Source: Globodera rostochiensis (lineage: Eukaryota > Nematoda > Chromadorea > Rhabditida > Heteroderidae). From it: a stretch of 64,000 nucleotides of DNA. The notes under the pieces were generated by a model that did no database searches, was not told the DNA's origin, and was given only the letters and a program-made list of their open reading frames with translations. The stretch lies in contig JAEVLN010000001.1 of assembly GCA_018350325.1 (NCBI GenBank), forward strand, positions 4,245,254 through 4,309,253. Reading direction: 5' to 3'. Of the stretch, positions 1 through 14,036 are shown piece by piece. The stretch's first letter is position 1. Every line of letters begins with the position of its first letter. Position numbers and translations under genes: made by a program.

Positions 1-110
1 TTCTTTGTGTCCCAATTCCAACAGAACATCGCGCCTCGGAGGCCTGTCCCCCGGGCAACTCTAGCCGCCAATAAAATCCCATTTCGTGTCAATTGGACTT
101 TGGACAACAT
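1..110 (-). CDS. possible N-terminus of a mitochondrial protein (partial, leaves window)
   Basis: The minus strand stays open from an ATG at 110 to the window edge. It begins MLSKVQLTRNGILLAARVAR, which is rich in Arg/Leu/Ala with no acidic residues, the usual look of an amphipathic mitochondrial targeting sequence. An AG acceptor-like site lies about 35 bases upstream and could serve cis- or trans-splicing. I do not recognise the family from 36 residues. It lies downstream of the AHSA1 stop on the same strand. This could be a chance open frame; the call rests on composition only. Confidence 0.35.
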   Translation of the reverse strand, partial: MLSKVQLTRNGILLAARVARGTGLRGAMFCWNWDTK

Positions 111-422
111 TGCCCTTGCAGCATCTTCGAATTGAATCTTTTGCCCAAGTCCCCCCCCCTCAATCCATCTCGGGCGTCCTTCGCTCTCTTTAAACGAGTA
201 TCCCCATTTTTGAATTTATACGAAGATTAAGGGTGCAGCCAGCAACGACGGGGTATAGAAGAATAGTGCCGGGGCAGGGGGGGGGAGGATGGCGCATTCC
301 CTTCAAATGGTCAAAGATTGTCATATTTGTAAACACAAAAACAAAAAGTGTAAAACCGATTATTCGTGTGGTCAAATGTGATAAAACGGAGTGATTTGCT
401 TTCGATGTTTCCTCTTCACCGC
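111..422. other. intergenic, AHSA1 3' flank
   Basis: About 310 bases between the AHSA1 stop and the next minus-strand start. It holds a run of G at about 278-287 and a run of C at about 151-159. I see no convincing coding exon or RNA gene. Confidence 0.5.
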
Positions 423-2655
423 TCAGAAAAGGTTGAGACTGATACCGAACTTTTTGCCGATGCACTGGAAATAATAGCGTGAGAATCCGGTCTTCGTGTC
501 CTCAAGCAGATGTTCCGGCACTCCGTCGGCGCTCAGCTCGAGATTGGTGCTGTCACCCTTCAGATAAAAGTTGAAAACTTCGCCAAATGCCCAGAGGGGT
601 CGTTCGTAGTTTTTGGGAATCAGAGACTCAGAACAAAAATGTCCGCCGATTTTGACAACAATAGAACCCTCCCCCTCCCTCCCCTTACCTTATCCTTAAG
701 CACAAATTTCACAGCCGCATAATGTCCTGACGTGGGGAGTTTGGATGTAAATGGTCGGCTTTTCCTTTACTTACCGGGCGGATAGCTCTTCAGACGCCAC
801 GCCATTGCGATCTGCGCATCCTTGGCCTGCAAATTCAAAAGTTGGGCTGTTTGTCCATATAGTCTCCACGCATCCCTTCCAATCTTTGGAGCTTATAACT
901 TTTCTCAAAACATAACAAATCAAATTACGTGTTTAAAAGAGAGTTATTGTGTTCCTCCAAAGTTGGGAAAGAATGAATGACGGCGTTTGTCATTGTCGTT
1001 ACCAAATTAGTGAAATGCCCCAAAATCACTCCACCGAGCAATGAAAATTCACCGCCCTCTCGCGCATCGATGGACGAATTTGGTGACCAAGCAGTGACAA
1101 ACTGAAAACGTGAAAATCCCCGCAATAATTGAAAAAAGACCTGAGATTCCGTTAAAATCTCAAAGAGACGGTCGGGCGGCACTTTGAACGTCTCGACCAA
1201 CTCGAACCCTACAGTCTTGAGGCTCTTTTGCTCTAAATTCACAAATATTTGCAATTCTCCGTTGGCTTGGCCTCGTCACCTTCAATCGGCTCCGTTTTGG
1301 CCTTGCTCTGCCGTACGACGTCATTCTGAAAGTGCTTTTTGTCCACCACCGTTTTCGCGTGGGTGGCCACCGCCTGGGGACGAATGGCGCCTTTGCTGTC
1401 CACCGGCAGAATGATGCCTTTGCTGAACTCCTCCTTCAATTCGCGCACGTAAGAGGCCATTTGGGAACGGACGAATGCAAGTCCGTCAATGGACAAAATG
1501 TGCCGAATTTCATTGTCGTGGGGGCCCGGCGTGTCAACGTGAGTAGAAATCTGTGAACGAACAGCGCAAAAAATTAAATGCCCTCTATATCTAAAAAATT
1601 TCACGCTTCTTTAGAAAGAAACTCGAATATTGTATATTTTCCAATTTTCGGAAAAGCAAAACCCACTTTCTCACAAAAAAAGGGCTAATACTAGGTCAAT
1701 GCATAATAAGTTACCTTTAAGATATTTATGCGTCCCTAAGAATCGACTTTTTGCCCCCCAAAAAATCCTGGCTACGTGCCTGGGCTCGAGCGTTAACCAG
1801 GTTTTACTAAACTCCAAGACGAACGAGCAAAAGGCCACTGATTGATTGGAAAGGTTAAATCATTCACATAAATAATACTGGGACCCAAAGTTATGAAACA
1901 CAATCTCAATTCCCAATTTTAAACAACTGGAGTATACCAAAAAAAAAGGAGATTTATTTCCAGGCAAAACCCGTGTTGAACAGCTTTATAAATCGTCTTT
2001 TTACCTCTATTTCTTGTGCCTCGTTCTCATCGCTCAAATTATGAATTTCCACGTTTCCTTTGTACTCAATTTCAGAGCCACAAATTGTCGCTAAAAATTG
2101 GGAGGAAGAGTCGTTTTTTATCAACTTTTGATTTGCCACAAAACTGTCAAATTAATATTTCTTTTTGAGTAAAAAGTTTTTGACGACGCTTTTGTGATTG
2201 TAAAGATCACAACAAGAAAAAAAAATATGAAACCAATGAAATTAACGTCGATGGTCCATTCGAAAAAGAAAATAAGCTTGGCCTTCCGATTGTTTGCCGT
2301 CGCCTCGCCCTCCAACTTCTTGAAGTCGGAAAACACAATTCGAATTGAACCCTTCTCCAGGCTTTGGTTCAACAAAAGCCCTTTCAGCCTTTCTTGAGAC
2401 CACGGAGTGGCATTTTTCTCAACCCTAAAATGAGTTATCTTCAAGAGATTTACAGTCAAAATGAACAAACCAATGCCAATTGTTCACATTGGTGGCATCG
2501 GGCCTCTAGTTTCAATATAATAATGATGAAATAAAAACCAAAAAAAGTTACGTACCTCTTCAACTATCCAACGAGGATCTCCTGAATTTTTTGGAAATTA
2601 AAGCTATAAATTACAATTTCAATCGTTTGTGCTCACCTTCACCCCATTTAGCCAT
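423..2655 (-). CDS. AHSA1: activator of Hsp90 ATPase (Aha1)
   Basis: Cytosolic co-chaperone that binds Hsp90 and stimulates its ATPase. Exon 1 (2655-2637) encodes MAKWGEG; exons at 2581-2556 and 2505-2471 give DPRWIVEE and DATNVNNWHW, the hallmark N-terminal motifs of Aha1. The next exons give GEATANNRKAKLIFFFEW and EYKGNVEIHNLSDENE, and the exon at 1550-1280 carries LKEEFSKGIILP. The C-terminal AHSA1 domain follows (GGEFSLLGGVILGHFTNL, then MAWRLKSYPPGHYA) and ends in RYYFQCIGKKFGISLNLF, matching the family's RYYF...FG ending. At least ten exons; the protein is about the usual 330-350 residues, so it appears complete. The intron at 1551-2004 contains a worn end of a hAT-type repeat. The start is set by the conserved MAKWGEGDPRW block. 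Confidence 0.95.
1767..1782. mobile_element. degenerate hAT-MITE terminus in AHSA1 intron
   Basis: CCTGGCTACGTGCCTG differs by one base from the terminal inverted repeat CCTGGCTACGGGCCTG of the complete element at 27202-27701. A short C-run precedes it, as in that family. No matching left end was found, so this is a fragment. Confidence 0.45.
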
Positions 2656-3413
2656 TTTGCAAAGAATCGCGCACAAAGGTTTTATTGCTAAAGACAAAAT
2701 ATTCTTAGTTAAGTAAACCCATAATTTGTAATGTAATGACTTGTTCAGACGTTTGTGGGTCACTCACTGTGCAGAGACCCCCCCCCCCTGTACTATCTCG
2801 CTTTTCCCTTTCTTTCTCTAACCGTTTTCTTCTTTCTGGCGTTCTCTTTCGCCGGTTTACATTCAACAGAAATTCTGACCTTGTTCAAGTTTGAGGGAGA
2901 GGAAGTCTGGTAATTTAAATTTAGCTTAAAATGAACAAAAAAATGAACTTTTTTCCAAACCGTACATGGCCTTAGAACGGTCAAATTTTTCTAGAAATTT
3001 TCACCAGCAAAAGCTAAGCGATTCGCAACGTATGTATACTTTCGATAAATTGAACAGACGGTGACACCAAATTTTGGCTTTTATGTAGCCTTTCAAACAT
3101 CAACTCCTCTCTTTAACAACCAAATTTCTACAAACTAGTAACATGCAATTAATGAAATGTTCGAAAATTTCGACTTTTTCGGGATCAGTAGTCTGTAACA
3201 TTTTTGCAAGCACTTAGAGCCCATTAAAACAATGAAATTTGTTTAAGTTTAATTCAAGAGATTCATACATCTCCAAAGTCAAATCCAAAATTCGAGCGTA
3301 TAAATAGAAATATTATCGTATATTGATGTTCCATATCTAAAGAAAAGTTTCACTAATTTATTTCTTGAGGAAAAATGAAAAACGTTGTGTCTAATGCATG
3401 ATAATTAAAATCG
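2656..3413. other. intergenic between AHSA1 start and LOTUS/Tudor gene stop
   Basis: About 760 AT-rich bases. A run of C lies near 2779-2788. It should contain the AHSA1 promoter and the 3' end of the next minus-strand gene; no further gene or clear motif is visible. Confidence 0.5.
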
Positions 3414-6400
3414 TCAGCACACATCGGCAGCATTAAAACAGTGAATCTGTTGCTTCTCAGTGGGCACAACAAAGCACGTGACCGCAATTCCCGGATGGTC
3501 AGCCATTTTGAATGGACGAGACATCCCAGCCAAAGTCGAATTGGACTAAAAGTTAACATAATATTTTCAATGGAATTGAAAAGATCGAAAAATTGGGAAG
3601 AGGGGGCTCCAGAACCGGTTGTTCTTTGCCTGCGTAAATGGAAAACTTTTCTGAATGCCTTAAAAATTCGCCTGTAATTTTTGGACAAACTTGCAGTAAT
3701 AAAATAATAAAAATTTATGAAGATGAAACAATGGAATGACGACGAAGTAATGCGTGTTCCGTTCGGCACTGAACGTACCTTCAAAAGTTCGTTGGGGAAC
3801 GAGTAAATAGTTTCCATTTTGACGTAGTGGTCGTTCTGTGTGTCCAAGTGCTTAACCACCACATGTTGAATGCCATCCTGGCGAACAATCCTGCCACGGC
3901 ACATGCCAAACTTTACATGACGGAACAGCACCAACTGGTCGACAATGTACGGCGGAGAAAGGGGCGGTTCCCGGAGCGAATCCAGCAAAACAGCGTAATC
4001 GCTGTAAAAAACATTATGAAACTCTAAGATTACCGCTCATTTTCAATTTCAAATTTTCGTTAAAATAATGATTTGGAAAATGCGATAAATTGCATGATTA
4101 AATCCCACTTCAAAACTGTGTCCATTCCACTGAAGGGCGCCAACTGAACATCTACACACTCGGGCTAAAATTGCAAACAATCAATAATTGTTATTTCCTC
4201 TTTACGTTATTACCTGTTTAACAGACTTCTGAGCCGTCGTGTCCATAGCTTGTACCGGTGACGGCGTCAACGATTCCTTGATAGATGCAGAAGTTGATGG
4301 AGGACAGCTTGGCATTATGGCCAACGGTGAGGCGGAAGGCACAAACAAAGCGTCGTTGTCAGGTGACACTTTTGTAGACCAAAACACTGATGTGTCTATA
4401 AATTGGCCTAAAATTTACAATAAAAATAACTTTTAAAAAGTATTTGTACAATCCTAATAAGAATATGTACCTGTCAGGCTCGGCAACAATGTTACCCCGT
4501 AACAGCTGGACTTGCGCTCGCTAACCCGGAACAGTCCCGGATAGGCCGCCTTAGAAAAGGAGTCCTTCGCAATGCGCGTCGCCGTCGGTGCACCGAGTAG
4601 ACGATTTCGCTGAAAAATCATGAACCATAAAAATTTTAAGTTCATTTAAGCAAAGTGTAGTGAAGTCCGCAACCTCTTTGGAGACCAAAGAAGTGCGATA
4701 AGTGTCCAAGTAGGCCTTGTTGAGTGTGTCCATGTTGCTGAACGAGCCCCCGTTTTGACGAAACAGGTGGACGAGACGGTAAATGTCCCCCTAAAGAATA
4801 AAACAAAAATGAAACAAACAGCAGTTTAATAACAGTTTAAAATAAAACAATTACCAACCGAAACAGGTGTGCTGTACTTCCGTTCGAACTTGTTCAAGAA
4901 ATCATCGCACTCCTTGTTGTCATCCTCCTCTAACCAATCATCATGGTCCAAGTCCTCGTCAAGAAAGTCCCAATCGGACTCAGCGTCCTCTACCTCAGCA
5001 TCTTCAACTTCATCATAGTCCCCGACATTGTCAAATATTTTCTCGTCAACTTTAATTTTCATTTCCTGCGCCACTGGACGATTTGCATCTGATACCAGTT
5101 CGTGTTGTTCATCTGCAGAAAGTTTCGTCTCCATCTGTATAAAAAAAATTCAAGTTTACTAGTAATGGAAAATAATAAAAATTCCCGACGCCAAGAACAA
5201 ACCTAACTTCGTGATCACTCCTGGGTTTCAGTCCCATCCCTACCTTCACAGTGGGCGGTGTTTCGTCTTTCTTGTTATTGTTCTCCACAACGTTCTGCTC
5301 CTTCAACACCATCTGTTCCATCGACTTTGATTTAAACACGTCATGGTGTTTTGGTTCTGGCGAAGCGCTTCTTGGCGATGCTGATGCTCGAAAATCTTCT
5401 TCGTAATACGCGCTTAATTTATGAAGAATTGGTCATTGAAAAATATTAATTCAAAAATGTTCCAGTCCGATTTTAGTTCAATCAAAACAAATTTTGCCAG
5501 TTTATTCAACCACAACTCACTCGCTTTCTGCCCTCTTTAATGCCTCCATCTCCAAGTAACGGATCCCCTGTCCGAAGTTCACTCTTCTTGTCTGCTTCTG
5601 TTGCTGTTTTTGGCCTGCATCATTGACAGCAGATTTTTGCGGTGAGTTTTTGTTTTTTTGTTGCTGTGACGGCGACATCGGCACTGATTGAGCCGATGAC
5701 GACGGAACAACGGTGGTTTGTTGCTGTGGTGGCTGCACAACAGCATCGCCAAAATCGTTGCGGACAGCAGCATGCTGACGTGGACCAAAGAATGTCATCA
5801 AACCTTCAAAACCATTCATATAAACAAATTACGCAGTATCAATGATTAATCAAATCATTAACACACTGAATCAAACATTACGCACGTGGCAGCGGTGGTT
5901 TCGGTTGCGACATCATCAATGGACCACCTTGAGCACCGACATCGGTGTTGACAATGTTGTTGGTACTGCTGCATGTTGGAAGACGACGAGGCCCAAGCGG
6001 AATCAAGTTGGCATTGACTTTCTTCGACGGAGGCGGTGGCTGTTGTCCAACTGATGCTGTACGCCTGCCAGGGAAGAACATTGTAGCCAATGGTTGTGAA
6101 GCCAGCGACGGCGGCCAATTTGGCATTAAGCCGGCCATTTGCGCAGCGACAACATCCGGTGGAGGCCTCTGGTGGTGCAAGCGACGCATTCTCTCTCTTA
6201 AAATGGCTTATCGAATGGTGAGAGAATGAGAGAAAAGAGAGGGCTGGACGTAGCGGGAGGTGGAACACAAAACATTAAAAAAATTACGTATTGAGCTCCC
6301 TGTTGGTTGCGTCAATTTTGGCCAAATTATCGAGTGTTTCCTTCATTGGCACAGGCTTCAGAATTACTTCACCATTTGGCTTCATCACAATGGTCACCTT

Positions 6401-6925
6401 AAATGTAAAAATATAATGATTGTCTTTTGGCAAACTAACACCCACCTGATCAGGAATTGATTCCATCAATTTCATGACGCCTTTCGGGCCAAATCCTAAT
6501 TTGTCCGCATATTCTTTGAGAGATGGTGAGCCTTCCCAATCCTCACTTAAAAATTTTGATTAAGGTTTATCAGGCTAGCCAACATGTTTAGAATTCTTGG
6601 ACCTGGAAATTCTTGTAATGCCTAGCCTAGACCAAGGGGATGTTTTGGAACGAAGTCCAGAGATCGCAGCTTTATACAACAGCAGTTTTATTTAAGGAAT
6701 GCTTGGAATGAACTGTTGGCCAACGAGTCGAAACAAAGGTAATCCCAGAAAACCTCAAGAACACTTTTCTAAAAGGTAGACACGAACACTAGTACCTGAT
6801 TTTCTTTCATACCTGAACTTTTGATTCACCAGCGAAAAAAGCGCTCCATCGCTTCCGAAGGCGACGAGAGTCGCTTGGAGAAAAGTCTTAAACTCTTTTA
6901 AGAGTGGCGACTCTTCTACGCTCAT
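3414..6925 (-). CDS. LOTUS-domain protein with Tudor-like C-terminus
   Basis: Probably a germ-granule (perinuclear RNP) protein of the TDRD5/TDRD7 or nematode LOTR/MIP type. Exon 1 (6925-6813, MSVEESPLLKEFKTFLQATL) joins after a 265-bp intron to EGSPSLKEYADKLGFGPK and VMKLMESIPDQ, then VTIVMKPNGEVILKPVP. Together these form a full winged-helix OST-HTH/LOTUS domain at the very N-terminus. A long Pro/Gln/Ser-rich linker follows (about 6200-5520), then an acidic stretch (about 5060-4880) and a block with FRQNGGSFSNMDTLNKAYLD and AYPGLFRVSER that resembles a second LOTUS fold. The C-terminal exons (about 3988-3780) carry LFRHVKFGMCRGRIVRQDG and VVVKHLDTQND, like a Tudor barrel, and end via SNSTLAGMSRPFKMADHPG at a TGA (3414-3416). 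The LOTUS call is firm; the Tudor and second-LOTUS calls are inference from pattern. LOTUS domains bind Vasa-type helicases or G-rich RNA. Confidence 0.7.
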
Positions 6926-8171
6926 CTCGAATTTTTTGGAATTCGATACTTCAATGGTCTAAGGTCGAGGAAATAGAAATAAATGTAAGCAGTATAAAAT
7001 TGAGTAAGTATAGCTTAAAGATGAGAAACAAAACAATTCATTTGTTAACGGTAAAAGAAATAAATGTAAGCAAGTATAAAATTGAGTAACAACAACCCAA
7101 CTCATCACCAATCAAGATCGGACAATAACTTGCTTCAACCTTAACTGATTCAGAAATACTTAAAGCCACTCGATAGATTCGAAGAGTTGAAGCTAAGATT
7201 AAGTTAAAGCTTAGTGATTGGACAAATATCAAAAAAGTTAAGGCCTTAACACTTGAGAAAGTTTAAAAATTCCGATTTTTGAAGTTTTAAGGCCATAACT
7301 TTTTTAATATTTGTCCAATCACAAAGCTTTAGCTTAATGTTAGCTTAAACTCTTCGAAACCTATCGAGTGGCTTTAAGTATTTCTGAATCGGTTAAGGTT
7401 GAAGCAAGTTTTTGTCCGATCTTGATTGGAGATGAGTTGGGTGTTGATGAGATGGGGGAGACCCTAGCAATCAAATTGGCATTGAGCGTTGGCGTTGTGT
7501 CATAAAAAGGACAAATTACAGCAGAATCGAGTTGGCCACACATCGAACACAAGATTTTTTGATTAAACACACCGATTTGCCTATTTTTTACCAGAGAGCT
7601 TGGCAACTAAATTGTCTACCCAAAAGCAACTTGCTTTAAACCCAAAGCAACTTTCACAAACAAGTTGAAAAAAGTAAAATTTTTCTGAAAATGAGAAAAA
7701 AAAATTGGGCGCATGAAAGGGAGGCAACGAAGTAAACGTTGTTTTATATATTTTTTAGAATTTAAAAAATGTTCTAATTTGGGTCCGGGGTTCGGAATTG
7801 GTCGAAATGGAGCTCAGATTCGGATTCTACAACTACGAATACCCCTAGAAACACCATTTTATCGACACACAAAAAAATTATTGCGTACTATTTTTACAAA
7901 TGCCAAATGTTGCGCCCCTTTCCTTCCAAAAAAAGAAATTCAAGGAGCGAATAGGCTGCACTTGTTATGTTACATTTTACTGATGTTTCATCATGTAAAA
8001 GGGCATGAAAACGCTGAATAAAGCGTGGATCAACTCCCCTCAAAGGCGAAAAATTCCACGTTCGTAACATTTCCTACCAAAATTGCCCAAACAAAAAGGG
8101 AGCCTAAACAAATACCGGCGCATTTTTCCTTTTGCTGCGTTTAATCCCGTGAAATAACCAAAACAAATCAA
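6926..8171. other. divergent intergenic region between LOTUS/Tudor gene and GMD
   Basis: Holds a direct duplication of about 36 bases (about 6968-7003 and 7056-7089, core ATAAATGTAAGC then GTATAAAATTGAGTAA) and the large inverted repeat listed separately. The rest is AT-rich. It separates two start codons pointing outwards, so promoters for both genes must lie here; no specific motif is recognisable. Confidence 0.5.
7091..7446. repeat. large imperfect inverted repeat (foldback element)
   Basis: The left arm begins CAACCCAACTCATCACCAAT at about 7096 and the right arm ends in its reverse complement at about 7446. The arms are about 160 bases each and look roughly 90% identical by eye, including the shared blocks AATCAAGATCGGACAA, ACTTAAAGCCACTCGAT and GTGATTGGACAAATAT. 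A spacer of about 30-40 bases near 7255-7290 separates them. This is the structure of a foldback-type MITE; no clear target-site duplication was found. Confidence 0.8.
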
Positions 8172-9934
<1,763 letters not shown>

Positions 9935-10392
9935 ATTCGGGATTAATTTATTTTATACTTATTACTTTGACAGCTTTACTGGACCCATTTTCCATAATTC
10001 GAATTGTTCCTTTTTCTGTGATGACCCTCCGCATTTTTTTAATTTATTAATAGTAACTGCTTAGATTCTATTGTAAGCCTTAATATTCCCGATTTCCATT
10101 CCAAAGATAAAATATATTTTTTTTAATGAGTATTTTTAAAATCGGCAATTTGTGCGTACCAAGCACGAGCAGGGACCCGTCACATACTTAGTTCGGCGTT
10201 GCCAACCGCCGACGGGAAAAGTTTAAACAATTTAACTTTCAGAATTTGATAGAATGCGACATTGACCTGGACGCAATTTTATTATATTTTATACACATCA
10301 AAAAGAACAAAACAAATTCTCTTCCCGTTGCGGGTCTGGTCTGCTGAAGAATCCGCCTAATTGTTTGTTGCAAATGCCGTGCCTCGTTCCGA
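9935..10392. other. convergent 3' flanks of GMD and NDUFS2
   Basis: About 460 AT-rich bases between two stop codons pointing at each other. Apart from a likely polyadenylation signal for NDUFS2, nothing stands out. Confidence 0.5.
10278..10283 (-). promoter_or_regulatory. likely polyadenylation signal of NDUFS2
   Basis: TTTATT on the plus strand reads AATAAA on the gene strand, about 110 bases past the NDUFS2 stop. Position and sequence fit; function is inferred. Confidence 0.45.
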
Positions 10393-13080
10393 TTATCGGT
10401 CCACCTCTCCAAACACCAAATCCAATGTCCCGATGATCGCCACAATGTCTGCACAAATTAAAAAAAAACATTTACAATTTGCTGATCATTCACCAGCGAT
10501 CAGATGCATGTAGCCAATGTCGTGGATCTTGGAGAGATGCGCAAACCCTAAACATTTTAAAATTAAATTTTCACTAAAAAATTGCCCACCTGGCGCCCGA
10601 ATATAACACCGGTACGGTTTGCTGGTCCCATCAGCCACCAAATAAACGCCGAATTCGCCCTTTGGCGCCTCGGTTGGCACATACACAGCCCCCGGGGGGA
10701 CTTGATATCCCTCGGTGTAGAATTTGAAGTGGTGAATCAGCGACTCCATGCTTTCCTAAAGAAAACGAAAGCATTTCAAATGATCCTTGTGACAAAGAAA
10801 AAGAAACCTTCATTTCGGCCCGATTCGGCGGCACAATTTTGTGATCATCAATTTTCACTTCGCCAGCCGGCATTCTGTTCAGGCATTGGTGAATGATGCG
10901 CAGACTTTCGCGCATTTCTTGGACTCGGCATAAATATCTGCCAAGAAAGAAGGCCAATCGAAGCCTTGACAGATTGTGTTTTGAATTCGACTGACCGATC
11001 GTAACAATCCCCGTTGATGCCCACCGGCACATCGAATTCGAGCTGATCATAAACTTCGTACGGTTGCGTCTTGCGAAGGTCCCATTTGATGCCGGAGCCG
11101 CGCAGCATCACTCCAGAGAAGCCCCAATTGAGTGCGTCAGCCGCTTTCACCACCTTTAATAATAATTTAAAAAATGAGTGTGCTCCGTCTCGCCCCCACT
11201 GCCGACTCCAATATCGATGAGGCGTTTTTTCCAAATTCGATTCTCAGTGAGTGTATCTTCCAACTCGTCGAGCCGTGCGGGAAATTGGGTGCACCAATCG
11301 TAAATGTCGTCCATGAGACCGATCGGCAAGTCCCAAGCAACGCCTTTACAACCCAATCAATTAAGAACATGAACATGTAAAGTTTTGTAAGTCGTTTTGT
11401 AAAGTTTTGTAAGTCGTTTGTCTGATAATTGATCAAATCAATTAATTCATTTAAGCTGAATCGTAACATTTAATCACAATTTTCGTCTGCTTATTTTTAA
11501 GTTTAGACAAAAACGCCCACCTCCGGGTCGGACATAATTGGCGTGCATTCGCGCACCCGACACGCGCTCATAGAACTCCATTGTTCTTAAAATAGGAAAA
11601 TTGTTCAGTTACAAAGTTTTTAATCACTTTTCGCGTTCTTCAAACATCCAAAAGAACGGAGTCATCGCGCCCACGTCCAACGCGTGTGTAGTGACGCCCA
11701 TTATGTGATTTTGGATGCGCGTCAATTCGGCAAACATCGCTGTGTATTTGAATGCGAATTTTTAAACGAATAAAATGGAATTTTTATAATCAACCCCTAA
11801 AGGGATTTTATACTCAACCAAGGGGATTTTTACACTCAACCCCTAAGTTGTTTAGAATGGAGGGGATAGTGACCATGAAAAGGGATTTAATTTGGTTGTT
11901 TTCAAAAGACAACGTTGTCCCATACTATAAATTACTTCCAATAAGCCCTGGGAAATTCGAACGAAATTTGTGGGTTCCCAAAAAAACTTGTAATTTTTTA
12001 ATACAAAAAGTACATTCATTCCCATTTTTGCGTGATTAGTTTCTCATTCACTTCGAATCCATTTTGCGCGTGGCGGAATGTCAATGCCGAGCAATTTCTC
12101 AACCGCCAGAGAAAATGCCTGCTCATTGTTCATCATGGACACGTAGTCGAGACGGTCAAAGTAAGGCAATGCCTGGGTGTACGTTTTGTACTCGATCAGT
12201 CTAAAAAGAGAAATGTACCGGTCTTCCCTCAAGAAGTTTAGGAAATTATTATTTTCGGAATTCCCCCCCCCCCGCGGGGTCTGTCAATTTAAACTAAAAG
12301 AAAAGTTAACGGAAGGCAAAGCACCAACTTTTCCGTCGCTCGGTGAAGCAGGCCAATGTGCGGCGTCGCTTTGATACAAACCTTAAAATTCACAAAATAT
12401 TGGACACAATTTGTCCTTATTTGAAGTTAAATTTTTAAAAAAGACAGAAAAATAATGTTTGCATCTAAACTTTTTCCTGAAAGTAAACTAATTTAAATGC
12501 AAAATGCGTGGCTTAAGCAAAAGTTGCGGACCTCTCCCTCCAATTTGAGCACCAAACGAAGCACTCCGTGGGCGGCTGGGTGATTAGGCCCAAAGTTGAG
12601 GATCTGAGGACGGAATTTTGTTGCTGACTCACCCCCCCCCCACATCAAACCATATTCTCCAGCTGCATCTCACGGAACTGCCCCTGGAAGTGGTCCCAAC
12701 TGATGTGGGGCTCGTCTTCCGTCTCTTTGATAAGTGCTCTCAGCCCGATTTTATCTTCCGGGTCGATTTGTGTATTCGAATTGAGCCATTGCCACGGGTT
12801 TCGCACGGTCGGGCCTTGGGGAGATGCCTGGAATTAAATTAATTGTAACGGCAGCGATTTTGGGAACTTTTTGCCTTTTTCTAAATGTTTCTCAGGGAAA
12901 ATAAAAATCACAAAACTGGCGGAAATTTGTTTTAATCGATTAAATAATAAAGAAATGTACTCGAAATTGACGCATATACGCCGCGTCCGGCATCCAAATG
13001 TGCAAGGGCCGTTTGCTGACCAGCAAAGGATTGGCCCACGAAATCAAAGTGTGAGACGAAAACGATTTTAGCACTTTCAT
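10393..13080 (-). CDS. NDUFS2: NADH:ubiquinone oxidoreductase 49 kDa subunit (complex I)
   Basis: Core subunit of mitochondrial complex I next to the quinone site (GAS-1 type in C. elegans). The first exon starts [20 protein letters not shown], a basic, Ser-rich targeting sequence, followed by [14 protein letters not shown]. Then come [157 protein letters not shown] and [19 protein letters not shown]. The end [18 protein letters not shown] followed by a stop is the conserved C-terminus. Length and domain content are normal. The usual HRGTEK is HRATEK here. Introns carry short direct repeats (about 11375-11425 and 11785-11850) and a C-run near 12265. Confidence 0.97.
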
Positions 13081-14036
13081 TAGCTAAACGGGGGGGGGGG
13101 GAGGGAATGTGCAACAACAACAAAAATGTGTAAATACAAATTCAGCAAAGTTCTGCTGGTGTAAAGGAAATATCAGAGTAACAGTACATATATTATGTAT
13201 AAAAAATGCATTAGAAAGTGTACAACAATATATTTATAAAAACATTTCCAGCTACAAAATTTGTAAATTTTCTAGGTAAAATTTAAGAATACTGCCGGGA
13301 TTGAATTTCATAATAATTTTTAATATCATCGACTCCCGGTCGGAAGTCGAGATTTTGTCGGTACACGGAAGAAGAGATCAGTCAACGATCAACCCCCGCG
13401 GGATTGAAGAATTCTCGGCGGGAACCAAATCCGACTCCGATCAATCCCGAACAATAAAAAAAAGGTTCGGTCGGGATCCCAATTCCGTTGGTCTCTAATA
13501 AACACTGTTCATTTTGCCCCTCCATTAATTTCTCTGACGCCACTGGGAAATGCTCGAATATGGCGACTCATTTGTCCGTCCAATGCTTAAGAAATGTGCA
13601 AAAACGGACAAAATCAGTTACAAATTGTTCTTTCTTGAGTTACAGTATTTTGGCCCTTTTCTGATTAGACAAAAAATTCATTTCTCATTCCCATCCATCC
13701 TCGTTCCAGCCCTTTGTCTTTTATTCATTTGAACTCCCCAAGTCCTTCCTTCCTCTCCATTTTTGGCTAAAGTTTTGCCGGATGAAGAAACATCGAGGCA
13801 TATTTCGCTCTTCGGCACCAACTCCCTGGGGGCATCTTCGTGGATGGCAAAAAAAAGTTGGAGGAGAGGAGGCTGGTTGGGGTGGAATAAATTTGTTGTT
13901 GGGCCCGGGGGAGAAGGCGGGAGGGGGGGGGGCTACCAGAAAGCCGGACGGCCGCCCAGAATCCGTCAAAAACACAAACACAGAAGTCAAGTTGTGGCCA
14001 TTCTCATCTTCTGAACGAACCCGCGAGCTGTTTAAA
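13081..14036. other. divergent intergenic region NDUFS2 / TMEM26-like
   Basis: Starts with a G-run (about 13090-13101) just upstream of the NDUFS2 ATG. It includes a GC-richer patch at about 13296-13500 with repeated GGGATTG/CAATCCC words, and a G-rich patch at about 13900-13935 just before the TMEM26-like gene. No further gene is convincing. Confidence 0.45.

Noticed and set aside
7713..8021. Open frame of about 100 residues upstream of GMD
   Set aside because: AT-rich, unusual composition, no conserved motif; judged chance.
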